A DNA stretch of 64,000 bases from Pictodentalium vernedei (taxonomy: Eukaryota; Mollusca; Scaphopoda; Dentaliida; Dentaliidae), in NCBI GenBank assembly GCA_031216915.1, contig CM062289.1, positions 446,424,910 to 446,488,909 on the forward strand, read 5' to 3'. The notes beneath the pieces were generated by a model that saw nothing but the letters and a program-made list of their open reading frames with translations, was not told the origin of the DNA and ran no database searches. Positions 42,262-54,268 of the stretch are shown here, piece after piece (positions within the stretch are counted from its first letter, which is position 1; each line of letters opens with the position of its first letter). Made by a program: the position numbers and the translations under genes.

Positions 42262-44470
42262 TTTGGTGGTCTTGCTTGATGGAAGCTAGGGTACCTTGGC
42301 AGTGGTTTATATTCAAGTCTTGGCTGCCTGTACAGGCAGCCAAGACTTGAATATAAACCACTGCTAAGTTGAAGAGTTACCTTATTATGAGAGAGCAAAA
42401 AACGCAAGGATTTTAAGGACAATTTTTTAATCTGTGACAAGAATGAAATCTGATTCTCGCAGGAATTTCAGGCCCTGTTTTTGTTAGTTTTTGTCCATTC
42501 AATCTTGACTTTGCAGATATTGTCTTTACGAAATCCCAAGCCATTGATGTAAGTGTGTTGAAACCAGATAACGGTCTGATCAAGAAAGAGACTGCTTTTT
42601 GCAATCATAGTATGACATACGCTTTGTTTCTAAGTGGGAACGAAAGAAGAAGAGTGACAAACTGTATCATACTGTGATTACTGGGTGGTTTTTGTTTTCT
42701 CATTAGGTTCTGGTTTTGGAGGCATCGGAAAACTGAGCCGCAATACCCACAAATACCAGCCAAATGGTTTTACTGTGTTTGTACATAACCTGGGCAAACT
42801 ATCTTACTGGGAGGGAACTAGAATGGTGGCCCTTATGGATTCTTATCACTAAGTCTATCTGGCAAATCTTTCTTGTTCTCATTGTCCAATTCCTAATAGA
42901 CAGAGTTTTTTGTGGTGAGTGATGTTGTGCAAACTATTACAGATTTTTCCAAGTAAAGGAGCTTGAAGTGTTATTCATTATATGTTCTTAAAACCAACCC
43001 AAACCGAGATTTTGTTCTAAAACCAAACCAAAACCGAATGTAAATCAAAATCTCTCAGTTCTACCAGTTACGGTCAATAAACTATGTAGCTCTAGTGATC
43101 ACAAACAGGTTTTTTTCTCAATCTGAATGTAATCCATCTACAGTACAAGTCAAAATAGGTTGTAGCATAACCACAATAAACTAAGAATACTGCTGCTACT
43201 GCACTGATAAGATCAGAATCTGACATCACTTTCTGGAAAGCTCTCAGGGAGAGGTTTCCAGAAAATGATGTCAGCTTCTGGTCTTATCAGTGTAGGAAGA
43301 GAAAGACACATAGTTTATAGTGGCTATCCTACAACTTATTTTGACTTGTACTGTAGTGGACCGAGATTTCAAGAATGAAATATCATGAATTCATGCATGA
43401 ACGAAGGAAAGCAAATATGAAGAGCATCAAATATAGAATGTTGTCGCATTTCTTTATGAATGGGTGAAATTCTACATTCTTGAAAGGAGGAAGCAGAAAA
43501 AACATTTGGACCAGACCCTGATCCACTCACGATCCGATCAAACTTCTGTATTTTCTGTAAATCAAAAAAAAATTACTTACTGTTGAGCTGACTTGAATTC
43601 TTTGAAAATATCACTAATGTAATGTTTCTTCGTGAATTCTCTGTATCTTTTGTGCTCAAAGATGCACTACAATGGACCTCCTGTGTTAAAATCTGAAGAA
43701 AGAAAATAGAATGAAATAAACAAACAGAAAGAGTTTTAATACCTACGGCAATCACAAAAACAAACCTATAAGAGTGGCAGCATAACTTAGTACCTAAGAT
43801 GAGAGTGGTGCAGAGGTGGTAGAACCAAGGGGGGACACTAGACACATGTCCCTCCACTGTTTTTTCACCAACATGTTGCACGGTTACACAGTGAGTTAAA
43901 ATGGGCACGTGCAAACATGTCGATATACCAGTTCAGACATTCCTGTTATATATTATTTGCAAATCCAAAAAACATTTGGCCAAAGAATCCCACCTTCAGT
44001 TGCTCCGGTTCGTTTCTTCTACTTCAACCATCTTCCAATCCGAAGGCTAGCCTTCAGGTTGGAAGATGGTTCAAAGAGAAGAAATGGATGGGGCGGTGAC
44101 TACACCGAGGCATGCACATCTAAACAAGAGACTATAATGTGTCATGGTACATTTACTGACATATGATTGCAACTTTTCTCGCACTGGGCCGGACATGGTA
44201 GCATTAAAAATTTGTGCCCTCCACTTTTTTCGAGCCACCGTCACATCTGGAGTGGTGTGTAACTAAATTTTCAGAAATTAGAAGATACATGTATTCTCAT
44301 ATTTTATTTTTGGAGGACATTACAAAACTTAACCCTTTGAACCCGAGCAGCTGCTTTTCCAGCCCAGAAGCATGATACGTCATAATTTGCTCAAGTAGGG
44401 TGTCTGCTGAGTGAAAGTGTGCGGTAGACCAATTAATATTTTCAATGTGCAGCCCCATGGCCCCCAAATA
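42262..44470. other. Gene-free arm sequence with shared hairpins
   Basis: Mirrors 3,070-5,590. Includes hairpins at about 42,295-42,365 and 43,215-43,290 matching 5,484 and 4,010, and the empty site for the 4,218 element near 43,070. Frames of up to 113 codons have no domain. Confidence 0.55.
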
Positions 44471-44566
44471 ATGAATGTGGACCCTTCCAATTGCTGCCAT
44501 GCAAACGTGTTGATTTGAAAATGATCCCTTCATCTGCTATCAAACCTCAACAAGGCCTCTTAAGTA

Positions 44567-44933
44567 TTTTATTTATTTATTTATTGGTGTTTAAGGTCAC
44601 ATACACACAATGGCTAATTGTGACCGTGACAGTTTTACGGGTGGAGTAAGCTGGAGTACCTGGAGAGAACCACTGAGCATCGACAAGCAACTGTCAGCTT
44701 CTCAACATTCCAACTCTGTTCAAACTCTGCTCAAGTAGGGTTACAGCAGTTGAAGACATGTGCACCATCAACGTACAGTACGCCTTAGTACACGGCGTCA
44801 TCGTGCAACCATGTAGGCAACTGGGATAAAGTGCCTTGCCCAAGGACACAATGCGGGTCGGACCGGACGGGGATCGAACTTGGGACCTCTAGCATAGAAG
44901 TCCAACAGACTACCACCGAGTCACCACGCTTCC
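44567..44933 (-). repeat. tRNA-headed SINE with 13-bp TSD
   Basis: Flanked by perfect repeats GGCCTCTTAAGTA (44,554-44,566 and 44,934-44,946). Minus strand: head with GGTGACTCGGTGGTAG (A box) and CAAGTTCGATCCCC (B box), centre TTGGGCAAGGCACTTTATCC, tail CCTTAAACACCAATAAATAA repeated. The left arm near 2,988 has the empty site. The long duplication and A-rich tail imply LINE-type mobilisation. Confidence 0.85.
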
Positions 44934-45514
44934 GGCCTCTTAAGTAGCGAAGGTAGACGAAAATTCAGACAGTTTGGGTATTAACTGATGGGTTTGGTTT
45001 TTCAGTATCCCCATGATATCGATATAGGTTTGGTTTTTCGGTATATTGCCCATCTCCAGTCCAAGGTGACATACGTGGGGGAGACAGATTATCTTACCCA
45101 CCCCATGTGACCATTTTCATTTGAATATTCAATGATCACCATCCTATTTCATCACGGTCGGCTTGTTGTAAACAAATATGACATCACACGTTGTTTCGAA
45201 TAGCGGAGGTCCATTGGCTGGAACTTTGCTTGTGCTTGTTATGGTTTGAAACAAATTTGCAATTATTGCTTGGCTGAGATCTCCACTCTACGAGTGATTT
45301 GGAGCTAATACTCTCTTCATGTAATGTACATGGAATTTTCTCATGCTCTTTCCGAATGTGTAATTCTTTTTTTCTATGATAAGGAAATAAAACAGAAAAT
45401 TTTCATCACACAAGAAGTAGTTTGATGTTGTGTGAGACCTGGTGGAAGAAAAATCACATTCAACAGAGTTCAATTTTGAAAATGGGAGGTACACTGTATA
45501 CTGCTTGCTTCCAT

Positions 45515-45761
45515 TCAACTCTTAGAAGCCGGGGAATCAGAATGAATTTATTGAACATGACATACCACAAAAAACTTACAGTAAAGCAGGTGCTTCTAGT
45601 CAAGTGTCGTCTGCCTATTCAGGCAGACAACACCTGACTAAAATCACCTGCTCAGAGTTTAATTCTCCCCCAGTCCAAAGATAGCCGAACTGTCACAGCC
45701 AGATTACCTGCTGTATTACATCACATGAAAGAAAACTCGACTCCCGGCTTCTAAGAGTTAA
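45515..45761. mobile_element. piggyBac-like foldback MITE (right copy)
   Basis: CTCTTAGAAGCCGGG ends with TCAA and TTAA flanks; hairpin TCAAGTGTCGTCTGCCTATT-GGCAGACAACACCTGA. Partner of 2,161-2,407. Confidence 0.75.
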
Positions 45762-45957
45762 AGTGAACACACTATTTTTGAGTCCCAGCATCGGGACAAT
45801 GTTTTCAAGAAAGACATCAGGAAACATCTGTACACCATTCACTCCACTGGTGCACAGAAAGTGGGGATTCCAAAAATTTTCAAATAAGCTTTCGCAGCAA
45901 TAATCAAATTTATTTGAGTTTGGTATAGTGAAATGAAATGAAATGAAATTGAAATGA

Positions 45958-46793
45958 AATGAATGTGGACTCTTCCAATTGCAGCCATGCAAACATGTAG
46001 ATATAAAAATGATCCTTTCAACTGCTATCAAACCTCAACAAGGCCTCTTAAGTAGTGAAAGTAGATGAAAATTAAGACAGTTTCAGTATTAACTGATGGG
46101 TTTGGTTTCGTTTTTCAGTATCCCCATGATATCGGTTCGGTTTTTCAGTATATTGCCGATCTCTACTCCCAGGTGAGATACATGGGTGAGACAGATCTAT
46201 GTTACCCACTCCATGTATCCATTTTCATTTGAATATTCAATGATCATCATCCTATTTAACCTCAGTCTGCTTTTTGTAAACACACATGACATCACACGTT
46301 GTTTCGAATAGCGGAGGTCCATTGGCTGGAACTTTGCTTGTGCTTGTTATGCTTTGTAACAAAATTGAGATTATTGCTTGGCTGGAATCTCCACTCTAAG
46401 TGATTTAGAGATAATACACTCTCCATGTAATGTATATGGAATTTTCTCATGCTCTTTCTGAACGTGCAATTCATTTTTTTCTATGATGAGGAAATAAAAC
46501 AGAAAATTTTCATCACACAAGAAGTAGTTTGATGTTGTGTGAGACCTGGTGGGAGAAAAATCACATTCAACAGAGTTCAATTTTGAAAATGGGAGGTACA
46601 CTGTATACTGCTTGCTTCCATTTAAAGTGAACACACTATTTTTGAGTCCCAGCATCGGGACAATGTTTTCAAGAAAGACATCAGGAAACATCTGTACACC
46701 ATTCACTCCACTGGTGCACAGAAAGTGGGGATTCCAAAAATTTTCAAATAAGCTTTCGCAGCAATAATCAAATTTATTTGAGTTTGGTATAAT
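45958..46793. repeat. Tandem duplication in right arm, copy 2
   Basis: Matches copy 1 but lacks both the SINE and the MITE. At the MITE position it reads CCATTTAAAGTG with a single TTAA (46,622-46,625). Confidence 0.75.
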
Positions 46794-47569
46794 ACATGAA
46801 ATGGAACTTCAATGTAGCAAATGTAAGTCAATCAAATGATTCTCCATGGAATGCATGAGCAAAAAGAGCGAGTAATATTACTGGTCTTTGAAGTTTATTG
46901 AATTATGTTCTTTATGTAGCAGTTTTTGAAAAGTGAAGTTCGATTAGTCTGAAGTCTTGGAATTAGTACTGAAATGGTTAACTGGATAATTGGTTTGAAA
47001 CCAGTTATCTACCTAACCGATTAGAAAAACTGTCAACCGGGTATCCAAAATATCGATAGTGATCGCCATTCCACATTTAAAACGTAGTAAATCTGCTGCT
47101 TCTACCTTGTGAAAGATTACACATCGAAGCTGCTTTGTGTATATTGAGAAATAAACGACTTTGGCGTTCAAGACTTTGTTAATGATCGACAGTTTCGGTG
47201 AGTAATGAGTAATCGCAGAGACTATCCGTAGTGTGTATACACACTACAGAATAGTTTGAGAATACTGCTTTCCAATTCCTATAATTTTGATTTCATATTC
47301 AGTGAAATAATTGTCACGGATAACCGGATATTATATGGAAATAGCTCTCGGTTACGAAAATGAGCCAACTGTTTCAACCCTACTTGGAATGCTACACACA
47401 TTGTATTATTTGGTTTATTTCTCACGAATAGATTGTAGTTCTTCACAGAAAACACCTGCTATCCAAATTTATTATTTTAATGTTTTCTCACAATTCTTGA
47501 AAAAACAAACAAAACCATATCATGTGACCCCTCACTGAAACAAGCTTGACAAACTCATTCCAATGCAAG
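46794..47569. other. Gene-free arm sequence leading into the split MITE
   Basis: Pairs with about 1,300-1,990. The last 120 bases are half of the piggyBac-like MITE whose other half is at 61,427-61,531. Confidence 0.5.
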
Positions 47570-49707
47570 TGTGACGAATCCACTATCCCCAACCCAACAC
47601 AAGTCTAGATTCAATTTCTCCCTCCCAAAAACAGTTCGATCAGCCGAGGCGGTGCGGTTTCTAAAACCACATCACCCCAGATGGTCGAACTATTTTATAA
47701 GAGATATTTAACATTTGCGTTTCCGACCGGGCTTTAAAATAAGGAAAAGGGATCGCAGTTATAATGGGTAGGTCGGAGCCCCACATAAAGTTCTCGGGTA
47801 GATGACCCACCTTTAGACTGAAATTAAAAACTACAAACCATCAAGATGTAGCAAGGTAACAATAATTCAACACTAAGAAATGTTATGGTATAATTTATTG
47901 AATGAAATTAAACATTATTACATATCCAAAAAGCGTTTGTTTCACTATCTTAAATTGGGCTGAAATTCGGAGGCTAGAGAAAAAAAAATATCAAGAATCC
48001 GATAAACAAGGCCCTTTTTATTATGTCCAGGCCACCCAGATTTTCTAATATAATATTAGGAGACTACTATTCTCCCATAGAGGACGTACCAATGACCAAA
48101 GGGAACTGTCATAAGAAGCTTCCACCCTCGAAGAACCAGAGTTCGTCGAGTGTGAAGTCTTCCAATATAAATGAGGAGTCACCTTCGTTCCTCCATAGAT
48201 GTTATCTCCCAATAGTAATGATCAGGACTACACAGGTAAGAAGCTTTCACCCTCGAAGAACCAGAGTTCGTCGAGTGTGAAGTCTTCCAAATATAAATGA
48301 GGAGTCACCGCTGCTCCTCCATAGGTATCATACCAAATATCAATAATCAGGCCTCAATCAAGTAAGAAGCTTTCACCCTCGAAGAACCAGAGTTCGTCGA
48401 GTGTGAAGTCTTCCAATATAAATGAGGAGTTACCGCTGCTCCTCCATAGGTGTCATACCAAATATCAATAATCAGGCCTCAATCAAGTAAGAAGCTTTCA
48501 CCCTCGAAGAACCAGAGTTCGTCGAGTGTGAAGTCTTCCAAATATAAATGAGGAATCACCTACATTCCTCCATAGATGTCATCTCCCAATAGTAATGGTC
48601 AGGACTACACAGGTAAGAAGCTTTCACCCTCGAAGAGCCAAAGTTCGTCGAGTGTGAAGTCTTCCACATATAAATAAGGAGTCACCTCTGCTCCTCCATA
48701 GGTGTCATACCAAATATTAATAATCAGGCCTCAATCAAGTAAGAAGCTTTCACCCTCGAAGAACCAGAGTTCGTCGAGTGTGAAGTCTTCCAAATATAAA
48801 TGAGGAGTCACCGCTGCTCCTCCATAGGTGTCATACCAAATATCAATAACCAGGCCTCAATCAAGTAAGAAGCTTTCACCCTCGAAGAACCAGAGTTCGT
48901 CGAGTGTGAAGTCTTCCACATATAAATAAGGAGTCACCGCTGCTCCTCCATAGGTGTCATACCAAATATCAATAATCAGGCCTCAATCAAGTAAGAAGCT
49001 TTCACCCTCGAAGAACCAAAGTTCGTCGAGTGTGAAGTCTTCCACATATAACTAAGGAGTCACCTCCGCGCTGCCATCTCTGACACCCCGCACACTCGGT
49101 GACTACCCAACAAGAAGAACTCACACTCGACAAAAGTTTGTCGAAGGCGAAATTCTTCAAAAAAAATATTCCCGGAGTTCCAGAGAAAAAAAACTACTCT
49201 AAAACTTACTTAACTCTGATTCCATTGATCCGACAAACGGAGAAAAAAGAATACCAAATAAATTCCTAAATAACTATCCCAGTCTCACCAATGGCACAGA
49301 GAATTCGGTGTTTAGTTTCTCATTCCGGAACTCCAAGGAATTACTATTTAAACTCATGACCAGCCGGCTCTTCCCAAACCTTCCAGAGAAAAGCTAAACA
49401 ACCTACCCCAGTGAAATCCTATCTCGAACTGACTTTTTCGACGGTCCAGATCACCCACTTCAATTCATACACAACACGAAAAAATCATGCAACCTCTGAA
49501 ATCTTGTATCGATTCAGGAAATCGCTGGTGTGTGCATTTCCCTCAGTGAAACTTGACAACAATTCAATCAACCGTTACTAGATCTCGTGCTACCTGACAC
49601 TCTAATCACTGGTGGAGACAACCACCACAGAGAGAGCAAATAAGTAATATGGAATTAACCCCTGTTGGACGACAAACCCCCGACTCCATTTATCAAAAAA
49701 CAGCACA
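47570..49707 (-). repeat. LTR (3' LTR in sense)
   Basis: 2,138 bp. Contains about nine tandem units of roughly 120 bp (48,115-49,060), each with a hairpin around CTCGAAGAACCAGAGTTCG and GAAGTCTTCC. A directly repeated copy is at 59,289-61,426. Confidence 0.93.
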
Positions 49708-50608
49708 CTACCCCCACCCCAAGGTAAACGTCCTCGTTTTTGGATGGCTCAGATAGTGTTTTTGATTTCTTATTAATAAAGATAAAAATAAAAAAAAATT
49801 GATTAATGATTTATAATGACTATATTTACACAAAAAAAAATGGGTCCGAAAAAAAAAATTGAGTACGATCTGTTCATACCTACTATCTAGATTAAATCTT
49901 TAGGCATGGGAAGTGCTACATCTGACGGAATAATCCGCCATCACATTTTATGTTTTATACAGCGGTAGGCAGGCCTGGGATACAGAAATCCAACCACCGA
50001 CCAATTTCAATAAAAATTGAAACCGCTTACCGCCACGATCACTGACATGCGATAAGAGATGTTACCGCCTGGATTAGTTAAATCCCTGATCCGAAGAAAG
50101 CCACCACTATAACTTATATATTTATAAAACAATTAAACGGACCATACTTCATTGGAACACTACCCATAATTTACTACATATGAATTTTATCATCGTCCAG
50201 ATGATGCTGCTCGCAGCGCCAAAAACTATCTTGGAAACCCTGCACACTACTGTATCCTTTTCATCACGACAACCCAGACAACAGCCACAAGATCCATTTA
50301 TTGTTGGCGCGCTTGAATCATTCTAGATTAGAAAACAATTATCCAATATTTTTATGAATCCCGGAACTCTATTTCTCAATCGCCAACTCCATATTTCCAA
50401 TTCAAAACAGTTGCAATTAATGCTTCGCTTGGGCAGCATAGTGAGCCCAACAAGGAATCACCATACCATGCCCAATCGAACCATCAACAGAGCCAACAAT
50501 TGCCATCAAGGTCAATGTGAAATATCTCCAACTTTCACATTAATCACTTCTTTCCCACTTAATAAACCATCAACACATTCCCAATCACCCTGACTAGGGG
50601 GTTTTAAA

Positions 50609-51133
50609 TTACAACATCTGGTGAATTTTCCTTTTTATTCTATCCCAAAAATTCTTTTGTGCATTCGGCCGGAGATGTACACCATCTGACAAAAAATGAT
50701 GAGGATAAACCTGTCGATGGTGAAAATATAAAATATCTTCATCACCTACAGCCTTAAAAGCATCATTGACAGCCATACGTCTAAACTCATAAATCTCATA
50801 AGATACATTTCGGGGCTTTACTCTAGGAAATATACTACCTAATGTTATTTTCTTCACCCCAGCAAGCTTCCATTTCTTTAGCAATTCTCGGAGGTCCCGC
50901 AGGAAACATTCAAAAGAGAATGTAACGCAATCAATATCATTACCCCCAATCTGAAGAACTATCCATCTAGCCCCTCTGACATTAATATTTTGCAAATGGC
51001 TAATCTTTCCCCCAGGTATCCCAACAAATTTCACGGAGGCAAACGGTATGGTACAATGCCATACTTCTGGGCACAATAATAAAAATCGGTACAATCTCCC
51101 CACAAAACTGTGTCCAATCACCAGACCCTCCAT
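50609..51133 (-). CDS. SGNH/GDSL-hydrolase-like accessory ORF of the LTR element
   Basis: 174 codons on the sense strand downstream of pol, in the position where some elements carry an envelope or accessory gene. It shows the block pattern of SGNH hydrolases: GHS at residues 7-9 (nucleophile block, usually GDS), a Gly-rich stretch near 38-42, GGND at 63-66 and DGVHL at 150-154 supplying the Asp-His pair. No signal peptide or membrane segment, so not an obvious envelope protein. Length is short but covers all blocks. SGNH domains are known in ORF1 of some LINEs; a role here is inference. Confidence 0.6.
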   Translation of the reverse strand: MEGLVIGHSFVGRLYRFLLLCPEVWHCTIPFASVKFVGIPGGKISHLQNINVRGARWIVLQIGGNDIDCVTFSFECFLRDLRELLKKWKLAGVKKITLGSIFPRVKPRNVSYEIYEFRRMAVNDAFKAVGDEDILYFHHRQVYPHHFLSDGVHLRPNAQKNFWDRIKRKIHQML

Positions 51134-51189
51134 TTTAAGGAGTCAAAATTAAATCCTAAAAAGCAAAGTTAAATTAGGAAGGTTTACAA

Positions 51190-53082
51190 GAACCAATTCA
51201 CATTCAAGAGTCAATGTTAATGGACAACTGTCAATATCGTCTGAACTCATAACCATCAAATACCATGATACACCTACACAACTTCACTGTCACTGGACAA
51301 CCATCAATATCGTCTGGTTTCATCACCATCAAATACCATGATACACACACATAATTTCAATGTCAATGGACAAATATCAGTATCATCTGGATTCATCGCC
51401 ATTAAATACCATGACTCACATACATAATTTCAATGTCAATGGACAACATCAGTACCGCCCGGACTCATCGCCATCAAATACCATGATACACATACATAAT
51501 TTCACCGTCAATGGACAAACATCAGTATCATCTGGATTCATCGCCATCAAATACCATGATACACATACATAATTTCAATGTCAATGGATAACATCAGTAT
51601 CGTCTGGATTCATCGCCATCAAATACCATGATACACATACATAATTTCACTGTCACTGGACAACTACCAGTATCGTCTGGATTCATCGCCATCAAATACC
51701 ATGATACACATACATAATTTCAATGTCAATGGACAACATCAGTATCGTCTGGATTCATCGCCATCAAATACCATGATACACATACATAATTTCAATGTCA
51801 ATGGACAACATCAGTATCGTCTGGATTCATCGCCATCAAATACCATGATACACATACATAATTTCACTGTCACTGGACAACTACCAGTATCGTCTGGATT
51901 CATCGCCATCAAATACCATGATACACATACATAATTTCACCGTCAATGGACAAACATCAGTATCATCTGGATTCATCGCCATCAAATACCATGATACACA
52001 TACATAATTTCAATGTCAATGGATAACATCAGTATCGTCTGGATTCATCGCCATCAAATACCATGATACACATACATAATTTCACTGTCACTGGACAACT
52101 ACCAGTATCGTCTGGATTCATCGCCATCAAATACCATGATACACATACATAATTTCACCGTCAATGGACAAACATCAGTATCATCTGGATTCATCGCCAT
52201 CAAATACCATGATACACATACATAATTTCAATGTCAATGGATAACATCAGTATCGTCTGGATTCATCGCCATCAAATACCATGATACACATACATAATTT
52301 CACTGTCACTGGACAACTACCAGTATCGTCTGGATTCATCGCCATCAAATACCATGATACACATACATAATTTCAATGTCAATGGACAACATCAGTATCA
52401 TCTGGATTCATCGCCATCAAATACCATGATACACATACATAATTTCACTGTCTCTGGACAACTACCAGTATCGTCTGGATTCATCGCCATCAAATACCAT
52501 GATACACATACATAATTTCACCGTCAATGGACAAACATCAGTATCATCTGGATTCATCGCCATCAAATACCATGATACACATACATAATTTCAATGTCAA
52601 TGGATAACATCAGTATCGTCTGGATTCATCGCCATCAAATACCATGATACACATACATAATTTCACTGTCACTGGACAACTACCAGTATCGTCTGGATTC
52701 ATCGCCATCAAATACCATGATACACATACATAATTTCAATGTCAATAGACAACATCAGTATCGTCTGGATTCATCGCCATCAAATACCATGATACACATA
52801 CATAATTTCAATGTCAATGGACAACATCAGTATCGTCTGGATTCATCGCCATCAAATACCATGATACACATACATAATTTCAATGTCAATGGACAACATC
52901 AGTATCGTCTGGATTCATCGCCATCAAATACCATGATACACATACATAATTTCACTGTCACTGGACAACTACCAGTATCGTCTGGATTCATCGCCATCAA
53001 ATACCATGATACACATACATAATTTCACCGTCAATGGACAAACATCAGTATCATCTGGATTCATCGCCATCAAATACCATGC
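51190..53082 (+). repeat. 72-bp tandem array inside the LTR element, about 26 units
   Basis: Unit: ATCGCCATCAAATACCATGA, TACACATACATAATTTCAAT, GTCAATGGACAACATCAGTA, TCGTCTGGATTC. Variants (CACTGTCACTGGACAACTAC; CACCGTCAATGGACAAACATC) recur in higher-order order. Because the unit is a multiple of three, long plus-strand frames with a 24-residue period appear; they are antisense to the element and treated as by-products. Confidence 0.9.
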
Positions 53083-54268
53083 TCAACCTAAAACAAAAAA
53101 AAGGAACACCACAGCAGTATACAAAATTTCGCAATTTTCTGTTTCCAACAGCTGAAATTAATTTATGTAATTTATTAGTTACATTACATGAAAGGAATGA
53201 CCTCCAGTATTAAAAAAAAAAAAAAACAATCTTTCTGTGACTCAGTCAAACTGCAACCAATAGGTTTCCAAGCAATCCAAATTTTTAAGTCGTAAATTTC
53301 TGGTGGTCTTGCATATTTACCACGGACACATCACTTACGAAAAGTTACATACTGGCGACGCCATCATAAATTACTTACGAAACCCATTCTTACCCTAGCA
53401 ACATCAACCACCACCCATCAGACACAATCATACCTAACCCCCACCCCAAATGCCCATCCCACATGCGCGCCATGCAAGTCACACCAAAATAAACGACGTA
53501 TTTGGAATCACTCTTCTACTGGCTCAATTTCACTAGCGTATAATGCTCCCGCTCACGAGCATTTCCAAGTGTAATTCCCAGGGGTCACATTTACAAAACA
53601 CAAATAGCGCTAGTATTTTTGAGATTACTAAGGTAATTTTTTTACATTTTTAGAATTGCGCTGAGTTAGGGTGTTCGTTTACACAATTTTTCCTAATGGA
53701 ACACCTCCATTACGACACCCCGTAAGGGAAACCATGGAATCAATTGATTTCCATCCTTTCCCTACATTATGTGACCCATGAGAATACTATATCATTTATC
53801 AATCTTTACTTTATCCAATCCACTACCATAGGACATAACCACCGGTCCAATGACCCTACAACTTGTCCTATATATGACTGTTTGAAAGTCAAAATTGAAC
53901 AATTCTGATTCAAAAGTTTCCAAATGAATCGAACAGCAAATTCAAATGAATTTGCAGTTTATTTTGTCTCCGCCCATTAACCCTTCCTTGGATCCCCAGC
54001 ACCATTCCTCCTTGCCTATTAATTACAACTTCCAAATGGAAGACATAATTTAACCCTTGCATCGACATATAAGGCACACTCCGGGTAATTTAACAATTTT
54101 CCCATGATCACTGGGCACCACATCAAAAATTTAGCAAATCTTATCTTTGCTCGTGAGCTAGAGTTCTCGCCAAATGAATTCATTAAGCCAAATCTTAAAT
54201 CATAAAATCACCGAATTTAGACCGGGGTCATTCCAGAATAATAAATACAAATCTTTTTTCTTTTTTTT
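53083..54268. other. Non-coding spacer of the LTR element
   Basis: AT-rich sequence between pol and the tandem array. No ORF or domain recognised on either strand. Confidence 0.6.

Larger units (their letters stand above)
44470..45930. repeat. Tandem duplication in right arm, copy 1
   Basis: Starts near GAATGTGGACCCTTCCAATT and ends TTATTTGAGTTTGGTATA. The same order follows at 45,958-46,793. Copy 1 additionally holds the SINE (44,567-44,933) and the MITE (45,515-45,761). The left arm has one copy (about 2,000-3,080), so this duplication is arm-specific. Confidence 0.75.

Noticed and set aside
48023-48280. 85-codon frame repeated at 59,742-59,999
   Set aside because: Two identical copies simply reflect the two LTRs; antisense and without a domain.
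48115-49060. Hammerhead ribozymes in the LTR tandem units
   Set aside because: The units form a hairpin but lack CTGANGA and a following GAAA on either strand.
51190-53082. Repeat protein with 24-residue units (MIHIHNF...)
   Set aside because: Plus-strand frames are interrupted, antisense to the LTR element, and follow simply from a 72-bp unit.
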